56,137 nucleotides of DNA from Bacteroidota bacterium (GCA_018266795.1 JAFDZV010000016.1:1-56137), one strand, 5' to 3'; counted from the first letter of the stretch, positions 20,651 to 28,581 are shown. Numbers and translations: made by a program. Notes: a model not told the origin generated them from the sequence alone.

Positions 20651-21838
20651 ATGCTCCGTTCCCGGCTGCTCCCGATAATCGAGGAGGCGCTTCGCGCCGT
20701 CGGCGCGCCCGAGGGGGTGCGGATCGTGCTGGAGTACCCACGCGGCGAGTCCCGCTGGGACTTCGCTACACCGGTGGCGCTTGCGCTGGCGGCACGCATC
20801 GGAGCCAGTTCCGATGCGCGAACGCGCGATGAACGTTCGGAGAGTGCCGGTCCGGGCAACGCATCGCAAAACGATACATCGCCGCGCTGTACGCCGATGG
20901 AACTCGCCGGCCGGATCGCGGCGGCTCTGCCGCGTGAAGCGGCCGGCATCGAAGAGATCGCCATCGCTCCGCCCGGATTCATCAACCTGCGCCTCTCCCC
21001 CTCCTTCTGGCACCAATGCCTGCGCGCCGTGCTGGCCCCCGGCTCCGTGCAACGTGAGGCCGGGCGGGCGGAGATCGCCATCGGGCTGCCGCGCCGCGCC
21101 GGGTGGAACGCGCCGGAGAGTTCAGCGGCATTGCCGGAGGTCGAGGCACTCCCGCTGGCGTATGCACGCGCGATGCTCGCCGGCATGGCCATGCGGAGGC
21201 TGCTGGAGCAAACGGGTTGGGAGTGCGGATTGAGGATGGCGGACGCAGACGATGGGGACGCGCCGTTCGTTCACGTTCATCGTGCCGGACCCGCCGGCGT
21301 TGCGGATGATACGATACGGCCGAACGCGCATGTCGTGGCCGGCCGGGAGGGAACGGCGGCACTGCATACGTTCGGCGACCTTGCCGGCGAGATCGGCAGC
21401 GAGGCAGCGCGGTGGGTGCTGCTCGATTCCCAGCCGGCCATTCCGATCACGATCGATCTCGCGGAGGCGCGCACGCAATCCGAACGGGTACGCGCACGCT
21501 ACGCACTGTACGCGCACGCACGCGCCGCCGGTGTCCTGCGCCACGCCGCCTCCGAAGGAATCGCCGTGGAACGCGGCGCGCCGCTGGAACTGCTCCAGGC
21601 CGATGCGGAGATCCGGTTGATCAAACAGATTGCGCAGTGGGATGACATCCTGGAGCAGGCCGCCGAAGCCCTGGCGCCGGAGACGGTCGCGGAGTACATG
21701 CTGCGGCTGGCGGCAGCGCTGAACCGCTTCCTGGTGGAATGCCGCATCCTTCCGGAAGCCCCGCCGCTACGGGCCGCACGGCTTGCACTGCTGACCGGGG
21801 CGGTGGAGGTAATGTCGCGTTGTTTGTCGATCACGTGA
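20651..21838 (+). CDS. Arginyl-tRNA synthetase-like protein lacking the catalytic core
   Basis: A 395-residue relative of ArgRS, which is normally about 550-590 residues. Residues 1-120 match the N-terminal Add-1 domain (ends IAPPGFINLRLSPSFW). The C-terminal about 130 residues match the DALR anticodon-binding domain: EIGSEAARWVLLDSQ, RYALYAHARAAGVLR, then AEYMLRLAAALNRFLVECRIL. Between them about 200 residues are missing. Where HVGH should occur the sequence reads LPLAYARAMLAGMAMRRLLE, and no KMSK-like motif precedes the DALR part. It cannot plausibly charge tRNA. It could bind tRNA-Arg as a regulator or be a decaying gene, although the frame is intact. The 3' end overlaps the convergent phosphoesterase gene by 8 nt. 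Confidence 0.82.
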   Translation: MLRSRLLPIIEEALRAVGAPEGVRIVLEYPRGESRWDFATPVALALAARIGASSDARTRDERSESAGPGNASQNDTSPRCTPMELAGRIAAALPREAAGIEEIAIAPPGFINLRLSPSFWHQCLRAVLAPGSVQREAGRAEIAIGLPRRAGWNAPESSAALPEVEALPLAYARAMLAGMAMRRLLEQTGWECGLRMADADDGDAPFVHVHRAGPAGVADDTIRPNAHVVAGREGTAALHTFGDLAGEIGSEAARWVLLDSQPAIPITIDLAEARTQSERVRARYALYAHARAAGVLRHAASEGIAVERGAPLELLQADAEIRLIKQIAQWDDILEQAAEALAPETVAEYMLRLAAALNRFLVECRILPEAPPLRAARLALLTGAVEVMSRCLSIT

Positions 21839-22853
21839 ACCGTACGTCGAATATATCCCCCGTACGGAAACGCCACGCACCACGCTGCACCAGCATCCGG
21901 ACTTCGAACGCCAGACGGTCATCATGCACCGTCATCACCATGAAATGGAACGGGCGCAGCGTCCCCTCGCGATAGGCATCGTTCCTGTACGGACGATGCT
22001 CCGTGATATCCACCGTCCGCCGCGGCCCGCCGCCGCCGCCGCTTACAACGAACGTCTTGCCGCTCCCCTCGGCAACAAAGCGCTCGTAGGAGTGCACGTG
22101 GCCGGAGAGATAGAGCCGGGTTTTACGCGCGCGCAGAAACGGAGCGGCAAACATCTCTTCCACCTGCTTCAGATCCGTTCCCGAGTGAAGGCTGCTGTTG
22201 GTGTAGGGAGGATGGTGCGATGCAACGATCACGCAGCGCACATCGGGCGCGGCATCCAGCTCCGCAAGCGTCTGCGCGTAGCGCCGCACCTGCTCCTGGA
22301 CCTGCCGATCCGAAAGGCTGGGGAAGTTGGAGTCCACCGTCAGGAGCGCAACCGGCCCCAGCCGCGTAAGGCCGTGGACCCGATCGCGCTGGTGCGGGAA
22401 GCGCTGGCTGAAATTCTCGATGCAGGCCGGGGTCTTCTCCCCTTCGTAATCGTGATTGCCAAGCATGCCATGTACCGGTATTCCCGCCCTGCGGACCGGC
22501 GTCATGATGGAATCGAAATACTCCCACGCCCTGCCGTCACCGGTCACCACCTGATCGCCAAGCATCAGGAGCATCTCCGGCCCCTCCTCCGCAATCGCGC
22601 GGAGCACTGCAACGCGTTCGGCGTCGTTCTGATGCCGGCCCAGCAGCAGCATCTCCAGCATGCCGGTGCGCTGCACATCACCCACAATCGCCACGCGCTT
22701 CGGCGCCAGCCCCTCGCGCCATGCAAGCGGCTGCGCGCCCGCGGGGGCGAACAGAACGGCGCCGGCCGCCGCATCCGCGCCGTACGCGGCGAGCGAACCA
22801 ACGGCAAGCGACGCCATGAAGCGCCGGCGCGATATCGTGGGCCTGCTGTTCAA
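21831..22853 (-). CDS. Tat-exported metallophosphoesterase
   Basis: A 340-residue calcineurin-like phosphoesterase. The N-terminus carries a twin-arginine signal, SRRRFMASLAVGSLAAYG, so it is exported folded. Metal-binding motifs appear in order: VAIVGDVQRTG, LMLGDQVVTGDGR, GMLGNHDYEG, VIVASHHPPY and LYLSGHVHSYERF. The GNHDYE and GHVHSYER motifs are like those of purple acid phosphatases. The first block has GDVQ where GDxH or GDxG is usual. The substrate is unknown; phosphomonoesters are likely. A long hairpin (22891-22967) lies in the divergent promoter gap. Confidence 0.88.
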   Translation of the reverse strand: MNSRPTISRRRFMASLAVGSLAAYGADAAAGAVLFAPAGAQPLAWREGLAPKRVAIVGDVQRTGMLEMLLLGRHQNDAERVAVLRAIAEEGPEMLLMLGDQVVTGDGRAWEYFDSIMTPVRRAGIPVHGMLGNHDYEGEKTPACIENFSQRFPHQRDRVHGLTRLGPVALLTVDSNFPSLSDRQVQEQVRRYAQTLAELDAAPDVRCVIVASHHPPYTNSSLHSGTDLKQVEEMFAAPFLRARKTRLYLSGHVHSYERFVAEGSGKTFVVSGGGGGPRRTVDITEHRPYRNDAYREGTLRPFHFMVMTVHDDRLAFEVRMLVQRGAWRFRTGDIFDVRFT

Positions 22854-22890
22854 GAGCCGGTAAACTACCGTTCACGCCGGGAGGATGCAA

Positions 22891-22967
22891 CGGAGGAGAA
22901 GTCATTGGTTAGTAGTTAGTGGGCGTCTTCCCTACTGACTACTAACCAATGACAACTGACTCCTCCG
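22891..22967. repeat. 77-nt nested hairpin between divergent genes
   Basis: The outer arms are CGGAGGAG (22891-22898) and CTCCTCCG (22960-22967). The inner arms are 22901-22920 and 22934-22953, complementary over 20 nt except for one G-T position, with a 13-nt loop. The inner arm contains GGTTAGTAGTTAGT. Composition is more AT-rich than the surroundings. A related string, CTACTGACTAC, occurs near positions 34-44. It may be a mobile palindromic element or a regulatory structure. Confidence 0.6.
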
Positions 22968-23076
22968 CACTAGGATCACTCCCAGGCGCATCGTACGTTG
23001 TGAAGCCCCGCAGTTCCTTGCAACGCACTCCCGATGGCCCGCGTGCCATCAAGCCTCCTGGTGATGTACAGATGGA

Positions 23077-23415
23077 ATGGTGAACGACATGATGATTACC
23101 GAACAGAACCTGCTGATCCAGGCATACAATGCCTTCAACGCGCGCGATGTGGATGCCGCGCTGGACACCATGCATCCCGATGTGGACTGGCCCAACGGCA
23201 TGGAAGGCGGGCGGGTACAGGGCCGCGGCGCCGTCCGCAACTACTGGTGCCGGCAGTGGACCATCATCGATCCGCATGTGGAGCCGGTGGCGTTCACCGC
23301 CGATGTGAACGGGCAGATCATCGCCGAAGTACATCAGGTGGTGCCGGCGCAGAAGCGGCTCACCGCGAAGGGCGCGGAGGGCTTCCTTCGCGGGCCGTGG
23401 CGTCCTTTGCTGTAG
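23077..23415 (+). CDS. NTF2-like (SnoaL-type) protein, possibly truncated
   Basis: A 112-residue protein. The first about 90 residues follow the NTF2-like fold: NLLIQAYNAFNARDVDAALD, then HPDVDWPNGMEGGRVQGRGA and a strand with IIAEVHQVV. Such proteins are small cone-shaped enzymes or ligand binders of many kinds. The usual last two strands are replaced by PAQKRLTAKGAEGFLRGPW, which does not look like the fold, so the 3' end may have been altered by a frameshift or rearrangement. The gene ends 47 nt before tRNA-Arg. Confidence 0.6.
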   Translation: MVNDMMITEQNLLIQAYNAFNARDVDAALDTMHPDVDWPNGMEGGRVQGRGAVRNYWCRQWTIIDPHVEPVAFTADVNGQIIAEVHQVVPAQKRLTAKGAEGFLRGPWRPLL

Positions 23416-23462
23416 CCCCCTTGCCGCCAGAAGCCATAGCCGTATCTTCGGGGTTCGTATAC

Positions 23463-23536
23463 GCGCCCGTAGCTCAGTCGGATAGAGCAACAGCCTTCTA
23501 AGCTGTGGGTCACTGGTTCGAATCCAGTCGGGCGTG
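23463..23536 (+). tRNA. tRNA-Arg (anticodon UCU)
   Basis: A complete 74-nt cloverleaf. The acceptor stem is GCGCCCG with CGGGCGT (one G-U pair), D-arm GCTC/GAGC, anticodon stem ACAGC/GCTGT with loop CTTCTAA, so the anticodon is TCT reading AGA. The T-arm is ACTGG-TTCGAAT-CCAGT and the discriminator is G. The CCA end is not encoded (the next bases are CTG). A possible promoter box GTATCTT lies just upstream. Confidence 0.96.
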
Positions 23537-23599
23537 CTGGGGTAGCGTCTCAGTTTGCCTTTCGATGGGAGCAGTCTTATCTGCATGCAAGACTGGAGC

Positions 23600-23771
23600 G
23601 CTCCGCTGGAGCTTGAAGATTTCATCCGCTCTTATGCTACCGATGGGACGCCGCTACGCGGCTTGATAGCATGACTGGCTGGACAACTGCCGGGTATTGC
23701 AAGCGCCGTCAGGCGCGAACCGTCGGTAGTATGCGCACGCCCAACGGGAACAAGCACCGTAGGTGCGAACC
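23600..23771. repeat. Cluster of four short triloop/tetraloop palindromes downstream of tRNA-Arg
   Basis: Four 5-bp hairpins with tiny loops stand within 172 nt: GCTCCgctGGAGC (23600-23612), GCCGCtacGCGGC (23650-23662), GCGCCgtcaGGCGC (23703-23716) and GCACCgtaGGTGC (23754-23766). The last two are each followed by GAACC. The 561-nt gap 23537-24097 holds no convincing gene and is visibly more AT-rich towards its right end. Confidence 0.5.
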
Positions 23772-24097
23772 ATTCGGCGCACGAGCTCCAGCAACCGGGA
23801 CATTACCGTGCTTGAAGAGCTTCAATCACTATTCGATATATTGCGTTCTGCCACTGCCACCCCCGGTAGCAATCAAATATCTTTTCCGCGACCTGTACTG
23901 CAAGTGCCGGATTCGTATGGGATATCCGCTTGAACCGACACGATCGAACTCAGCGGGAAACGATACGCCGACTACAAAGCATTTTGAGTCCGTAGTAGGA
24001 ATAGATCTCATAGCAACGCCGGCGCAGAACTATGAACTTTGTCAGCGGCGTAGTACACTCCCACATCGAGCAGGTCACAAGGGATATCAGGCATCAC

Positions 24098-25240
24098 ATG
24101 GCACCTAAGAAATCTAGTCGAACACCCGCGCAATCATCGACCAATGATGATACAAAGGCGGGTTCCCATTCGACTCCACCCGTGTTCATCAGTCACGACA
24201 CTCGCGACGCCGACATAGCGGAGGCATTCTCAAACCTACTTCAGGATGCCAGTGGCGGAGTCCTGCGTTCTTTCCGCTCTTCTGATCGCAAAGGAACCGC
24301 TGGCATTGAATTCGGAGCCGAATGGTATAGCGCAATTATGGACAAGCTAAAAGATGCAACAGACGTGGTTGCCCTGCTCACGTCCAACAGCATCGGCCGA
24401 CCATGGATACTGTATGAAGCCGGCGTTGCGAAGGGGCGACTGGATTCCATTGTTTTTGGAGTAGCCATTGGCGTACCACTTGAGAAAGCGAGCGTTGGCC
24501 CGTTTGCGCAGTTTCAAAACTGCGGCGACGATGAGGACTCTCTCACGAAACTCGTCCTTCAACTTATTCGGCGCAATCCCGACGCGAACCCTCGCGAGGA
24601 GGCCGTACGACGCCAAGTAGCGGCATTTCTAGAGAGCACGGCATCGTTGTTTGAACAACGTGCGAAAGAAAACGACGAAGTCTCTTCGACGGAGATCGAC
24701 GCGAGTGCAGTTGCAAAGCTATTCGAGGAAGTCAAAGTGATGTTTCGTCAGCTTCCGGAGCAGATTAGAACGCCATTTAACAACAGGCACAAGAAAGACT
24801 CGCTCTTCATCCGCCATGATGTTATATACGAAGAACTCTTTTTTAACCTTGAGAGATCCCCGTCAAATGATGAAGGCATTGCATGGCTGACTTTCGCCTC
24901 GGTTTTACGAGAGGATCTACCCTGGATTTATGAGCTAGCCATGGAGATTTACAGGGCGTTCCAGCAACGAGACAAAGAGCGAGTCTCTCGTGCGAAGTGG
25001 AACCTTTTACATTTTCTGCGATCAAAAAGACACCACTTTCTCATGGACGCATTTTCTCGGTATGATGATGGTCGCAGGAGATCCGGATTAATGCGTCATC
25101 TCCCAGAATTACTTGAGCATATGCTGGAAGAGAATGAGCTTGGGTATCGCGATCACGCGACGACAAAATCTGATGCATCAGCAAGTCAAGATGCGAATCA
25201 GTCGGAGGAGGAGCGAGGTCTTGGTAACGAAGAAACGTAG
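24098..25240 (+). CDS. TIR-domain protein, candidate anti-phage or NAD-cleaving effector
   Basis: A 380-residue cytoplasmic protein. The TIR domain spans about residues 28-150: VFISHDTRDADIAEAFSNLL, then FRSSDRKGTAG, DVVALLTSNS and PWILYEAG. Glu107 in WILYEAG matches the catalytic glutamate of bacterial TIR NADases, so NAD+ cleavage is plausible. The C-terminal 220 residues are helical with no recognised domain and end in an acidic, Gln/Ser-rich tail. No partner gene such as a SLOG (ThsA-like) protein or short Argonaute is nearby. Base composition is lower in GC than the flanks, and the gene follows tRNA-Arg, both hints of horizontal transfer. An in-frame ATG 66 nt upstream is an alternative start. 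Confidence 0.8.
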   Translation: MAPKKSSRTPAQSSTNDDTKAGSHSTPPVFISHDTRDADIAEAFSNLLQDASGGVLRSFRSSDRKGTAGIEFGAEWYSAIMDKLKDATDVVALLTSNSIGRPWILYEAGVAKGRLDSIVFGVAIGVPLEKASVGPFAQFQNCGDDEDSLTKLVLQLIRRNPDANPREEAVRRQVAAFLESTASLFEQRAKENDEVSSTEIDASAVAKLFEEVKVMFRQLPEQIRTPFNNRHKKDSLFIRHDVIYEELFFNLERSPSNDEGIAWLTFASVLREDLPWIYELAMEIYRAFQQRDKERVSRAKWNLLHFLRSKRHHFLMDAFSRYDDGRRRSGLMRHLPELLEHMLEENELGYRDHATTKSDASASQDANQSEEERGLGNEET

Positions 25241-25255
25241 CACTCAACCGTCCAC

Positions 25256-25900
25256 CTACCGGAACAGACCGAAGAGACTAATGCCGATGTACGGCTTCCT
25301 GCCGCGGGCATAGACGTCTGCCAGCGGAAGCACGGCGCGTGCGCCGGCCTGGATGCCGCCGAGGCGTCCGTGAAGGCCGAACGAGACCTCGCTGTAGGTC
25401 TCGGCCGGAGTCTCGAAGAAGAAGATGTCATTGCGCAGCGCCGCGTCCACGTAGAGGCGATCCTTGAGGATCGGATACTGAAGCGTGGGGTTGGCGAGTG
25501 AGAGAAAGAATCCCACCCATGCCAGGCTTTGCCATCGATATCCGTTATTCGAGGAACCGAGCAGATCCAGCAGCGCAGGCACAACAAGGATAACCGGGTT
25601 GGCGGACACGTGCAGACGGCCGCCGGCACCGTCCCGGACAAGGGCTACGGTGATCGGCGCCAGCATCAGGTAATCGTTCCCCGTGCCAGCCACCAGCCTG
25701 AGGCCGCCCGAACGCGTTGTGATCGCTTCGAGGCCGGCGCTGGTCCAGAGCGATGGAATGGCTGCAGGGGAACCGCTGCGTGCCGTTGGAACGGCGGCGT
25801 CGGCCGGTTGCGCGGCGGCGCACGTGGAGAGGAGGATGTACGCTCCGCAGGTTGCAACGGCGAGCACCAGGATGTGCGGAGCGCCTCTGCTCCCGCGCAT
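25256..25900 (-). CDS. Exported hypothetical protein
   Basis: Not recognised. From the ATG at 25900 it has a signal peptide (MRGSRGAPHILVLAVATCGA, cleavage near CAAAQ) and about 185 mature residues. These alternate hydrophobic and polar stretches (LRLVAGTGNDYLMLAPITVAL, LYVDAALRNDIFFF, YSEVSFGLHGRLGG) and end in ISLFGLFR. The pattern suggests beta strands in the outer membrane or periplasm. An earlier in-frame ATG at 25954 is possible. The gene is convergent with the TIR gene, with a 15-nt gap. Confidence 0.6.
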   Translation of the reverse strand: MRGSRGAPHILVLAVATCGAYILLSTCAAAQPADAAVPTARSGSPAAIPSLWTSAGLEAITTRSGGLRLVAGTGNDYLMLAPITVALVRDGAGGRLHVSANPVILVVPALLDLLGSSNNGYRWQSLAWVGFFLSLANPTLQYPILKDRLYVDAALRNDIFFFETPAETYSEVSFGLHGRLGGIQAGARAVLPLADVYARGRKPYIGISLFGLFR

Positions 25901-26079
25901 TCCAGCACCGTCCCATTGAGCCGCGGTCCTGTGCTTCGTCCGATATCTCGTCATTGTGCAGGTACATCGATAACTTTCAGCCGCGCAGAGAATAGAACGA
26001 GCGTCGATTTCCTTCAAACCAAAAACGGCGGCAGAACAGGAAGTGTATATTCCCGCCTGACTACTTTCTCCACGAACTC

Positions 26080-26604
26080 ATGAGCGTTATCTCTTCCTGC
26101 CCCAACTGCGGTGCGGATGTCCCCTGGAATGCAGCTGCCTGCCCGGAGTGCGGCTCCGACGAAGCCGCCGGTATGGCGGAGGATACGGACTCCTACGGTG
26201 CGCTCCCGGCTGAGTACGAACCCGCGTACTCAGCCGGGAACGGGCGCGTGGACCATGGAGCGAAGAACACGCGCCGCTGGGTTCGCTACACGGCAGCCTT
26301 CCTGGTGGTGGCGATAGCCGTGCCGGCATGCATCTCCCTCTTCAACTCCGGAGTCGCGGTTACCGGCACTCTGCTGGTGGCAGCGCTGGCGGTAGGCGTG
26401 GTGATAGTGCTGCTCAAGGGTGGCGGCGGCACGCTGGGCCGCTTCTCCGGCAACGGCGCTCAGTATGAAACGCTGGTCCGCCGCGCCCGTGGCGACCGCG
26501 CCCGTGCGGAACGGCTGATCGAGTACGAACGGCGGCGCAACCCCTCCGCCTCGCGCGCAGAGCTGATCCGCGACGCCATTGACCGGCTGGCACGAGACCG
26601 GTGA
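26080..26604 (+). CDS. Zinc-ribbon membrane protein
   Basis: A 174-residue protein with an N-terminal zinc ribbon, CPNCG at residues 7-11 and CPECG at 21-25. An acidic Tyr-rich linker follows, then two transmembrane helices (about 68-88 and 93-110). The cytoplasmic tail (about 120-174) is highly basic, with ARGDRARAERLIEYERRRNP and SRAELIRDAIDRLARDR, which look like helices. No enzyme motif is visible. The start has the sequence TGTATATTCC about 30 nt upstream, a possible -10 region. Confidence 0.65.
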   Translation: MSVISSCPNCGADVPWNAAACPECGSDEAAGMAEDTDSYGALPAEYEPAYSAGNGRVDHGAKNTRRWVRYTAAFLVVAIAVPACISLFNSGVAVTGTLLVAALAVGVVIVLLKGGGGTLGRFSGNGAQYETLVRRARGDRARAERLIEYERRRNPSASRAELIRDAIDRLARDR

Positions 26605-26633
26605 GCGCTCACCGCTGACGTTCAGAGCGGCCA

Positions 26634-26749
26634 CGGTCGTGGAGAGAACGCCGCGATAGCACTGCCAACCGGCTGCGGTCGCGGAGAGAACGCCGCGATA
26701 GCACTGCCAACCGGCTGCGGTCGCGGAGAAAACGCCGCGACAACACTGG
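26634..26749. repeat. 42-bp tandem array containing REP-like palindromes
   Basis: Two complete 42-bp units starting at 26634 and 26676 and a partial third from 26718. Each has the core GGTCGCGGAGAGAACGCCGC, whose arms TCGCGG and CCGCGA can pair. The units are almost identical (gtg for gcg in the first, aaa for aga in the third). This is the same palindrome family as at 27333, 30366, 31316 and 41694. There are no variable spacers. Confidence 0.85.
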
Positions 26750-26784
26750 CCCATCATTCGCCGACGAAACCCTGAAGGCCCATC

Positions 26785-27438
26785 ATGAAGTTCCCCATGT
26801 TCAGGAATAGGAAGTGGATCGATCTCTATCCGGCGGTCGAGGATGTGTTCGCAGGCGATTACGATCAATGCCGCCGGGCGTTCTTCCCTGTCTGCTCGGT
26901 CGATCTTCGCGCGCTGGATTCCAGACTGCAGCAGAAACTTCATCTGGTGTATTTCAACAACGACCCCTATAACGAAAGCGCCCATTCACATTTCACGACC
27001 TACTGCAACCTCCATTCGATCGGCTTCGATGTCATCGGGCACAGATACCGGTTCCAGGCGGACTTTGGGTATTTCGACATGACACCCGACTGGCAGGAGC
27101 CCTACGAGCAGACATGCCAATCATATGCGGAGCTCAGGAAGAGATTGCGGGACACGGATTTCGAGTACCAACTGGGCGGGACTCCCAACTGGGTTCAGGA
27201 GGACGCGACACCGGTTGACCCCTCCGGGCGTCCGATGCGATTCATCATGCACTACTTCTCGATGTTCGACTTTCAGGATGGCTGTGCCAGGGATATCTAT
27301 CTGTTCTACAGCGCCGCGCACAACCTTCCACGGTCGCGGAGAGAACTCCGCGACAACACCACGTTCGGCCGCGATGGTGGAGAGAACTCCGCGACAACAC
27401 GACAACACGGCATCGTTCCGCGCTTTCACTTGATCTGA
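26785..27438 (+). CDS. Hypothetical protein with a repeat-derived C-terminus
   Basis: A 217-residue protein. The region QLGGTPNWVQEDATPVDPSG with the following PMRFIMHYFSMF resembles the core of DUF1963 (YwqG-like) proteins; this is a tentative match. From about residue 183 the reading frame runs through two REP-like palindromes, giving the basic tail RSRRELRDNTTF and GENSATTRQHG. This tail is therefore not ancestral and the original C-terminus was probably lost. The stop overlaps the 3' end of the convergent SUI1-type gene by 13 nt. Confidence 0.6.
   Translation: MKFPMFRNRKWIDLYPAVEDVFAGDYDQCRRAFFPVCSVDLRALDSRLQQKLHLVYFNNDPYNESAHSHFTTYCNLHSIGFDVIGHRYRFQADFGYFDMTPDWQEPYEQTCQSYAELRKRLRDTDFEYQLGGTPNWVQEDATPVDPSGRPMRFIMHYFSMFDFQDGCARDIYLFYSAAHNLPRSRRELRDNTTFGRDGGENSATTRQHGIVPRFHLI
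27333..27394. repeat. REP-like palindromes inside a coding 3' end
   Basis: The first copy is a perfect inverted repeat GTCGCGGAG-agaa-CTCCGCGAC form at 27333-27354. The second (about 27371-27394) is a decayed copy, with GGTGGAGAGAACTCCGCGAC. Both are followed by AACAC. They belong to the window-wide family and are translated as part of the upstream gene. Confidence 0.85.
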
Positions 27439-27767
27439 TATCCGAGCTTCTTCAGCATCGCGATGATGGCGGTTCGATGGTCCCCCTGAATGGCGATCGC
27501 GTTATCGAGCACGGTTCCACCTGCACCGCACAACCGCTTCAGCTTGCCTGCGATTTCCTCCAGTTCATCGGGGGTCGATTGAAAGCCGGAGACGAGTGTC
27601 ACAGTCTTTCCGCGCCGGTGCTTCGAGTCCAGCCGCACGTCCAGCTTCTGCGGCCTGCCGTCGTACCCCTTGCGCGGCGCGGCGGTAGGCGCCTGTTCCT
27701 TCAACGCCTTCTTCTCCGATTCGGAGAGAAGGCTGCCGAGATCATCGAGCGAGGTGAGTTTTGCCAT
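27426..27767 (-). CDS. SUI1/eIF1-like translation factor (YciH family)
   Basis: A 113-residue protein homologous to archaeal and eukaryotic eIF1 and to E. coli YciH, which influence start-codon fidelity at the small ribosomal subunit. The core is visible as RRGKTVTLVSGFQ, LKRLCGAGGTVLDNAIAIQG and the closing helix AIIAMLKKLGYQIK. The N-terminal 30 residues are a short helical and linker region. The start at 27767 is preferred over an upstream in-frame ATG because the protein then begins with the conserved MAKLTSLDDLGSLLSE. Confidence 0.88.
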   Translation of the reverse strand: MAKLTSLDDLGSLLSESEKKALKEQAPTAAPRKGYDGRPQKLDVRLDSKHRRGKTVTLVSGFQSTPDELEEIAGKLKRLCGAGGTVLDNAIAIQGDHRTAIIAMLKKLGYQIK

Positions 27768-28170
27768 GGCGGAAATATAGGGGTAACGCTCCGTGCCGGC
27801 GTTGGGTAGCATCTCGGTTTGAGCGCCAACACTGTCGTGTCATGCTGAGAACATCAACCTCGACTGCGGCAAGGTATCCATCGGCGATGCCCCACCTGGG
27901 GTCTTCGCGAAACGAGCGCAGCGAAGACGCGGCGATCTGTGCGGGCCGGTCTCGCGTGGCTGGTTCGGTTCGATACGTTGAGCGGGAGAGGTCGCCACGC
28001 ACCGCCTCCGGCAGTGCTCGCGACGACGATCGATGGACGAGATAACACCGACGTCCCCCGCCGCTGCGTTGCTACTGATCGAACGCGTCGGCTCCGTAGA
28101 TTACCCCGGTGCTCGCCGACATTCGCCGGCAGCGAGCGTATCCCACGGCACAGATATCATTGAACACTGC
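27768..28170. other. Intergenic stretch, no gene seen
   Basis: This 403-nt gap contains TGTCATGCTGAG at 27837-27848 and CGCAGCGAAGACGCGG near 27918. These resemble the ends of a common dispersed palindromic element but do not form a clear hairpin here. I see no convincing reading frame. Confidence 0.3.
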
Positions 28171-28581
28171 ATGGCTTCCCAACTCAACGGCCTCTTCGTG
28201 ATGCTCGTCGCCCTTGGCGGGCTGCTCATTCTTATCGGTGCGTTCGTCTTCTTCCGCATGCGGCGCCCTGCGGGGCGAACGATGCGATCGTCCGGCGTGG
28301 TGATCGATCAGGAGGAAGACGAGAGCGATGGGAGCCCGGTCTACTCCCCCATCGTGAAGTTCACCGCGCACGATGGAACGGAGACAACGTTCACGGATGA
28401 GTTCGCCAGTTATCCGGCGCTCTACAAGGTCGGCGAGCGGGTTGATGTGATGTACGATCCGGGAAACTTCCGCAACGCCCGCATTGCATCCGGGCTTCGG
28501 CGGCATCTGCTCGCCATCATCATCCTTGCCCTCGGCATCGGGCTCCTCGCCGTCGGGCTGTGGCTGAAGCCGCACGGGTGA
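28171..28581 (+). CDS. DUF3592 membrane protein
   Basis: A 136-residue protein with two transmembrane helices (about residues 8-29 and 112-131) flanking a small outer domain. The domain shows the DUF3592 pattern: a strand with ATTGVV-like RSSGVVIDQE, then VYSPIVKFTAHDG, and YKVGERVDVMYDPGNFRNARI. Function is unknown for the family. The start at 28171 begins with the first helix; the longer in-frame extension upstream has no membrane features. Confidence 0.8.
   Translation: MASQLNGLFVMLVALGGLLILIGAFVFFRMRRPAGRTMRSSGVVIDQEEDESDGSPVYSPIVKFTAHDGTETTFTDEFASYPALYKVGERVDVMYDPGNFRNARIASGLRRHLLAIIILALGIGLLAVGLWLKPHG

Noticed and set aside
23463-25260. tRNA-Arg plus TIR stretch considered as an integrated element with att repeats.
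   Set aside because: I found no second copy of the tRNA 3' end downstream and no integrase gene in the window.
26634-26749. Regular 42-bp repeats considered as a CRISPR array.
   Set aside because: Units are contiguous and identical with no variable spacers, only 2.7 copies, and no cas gene is near.
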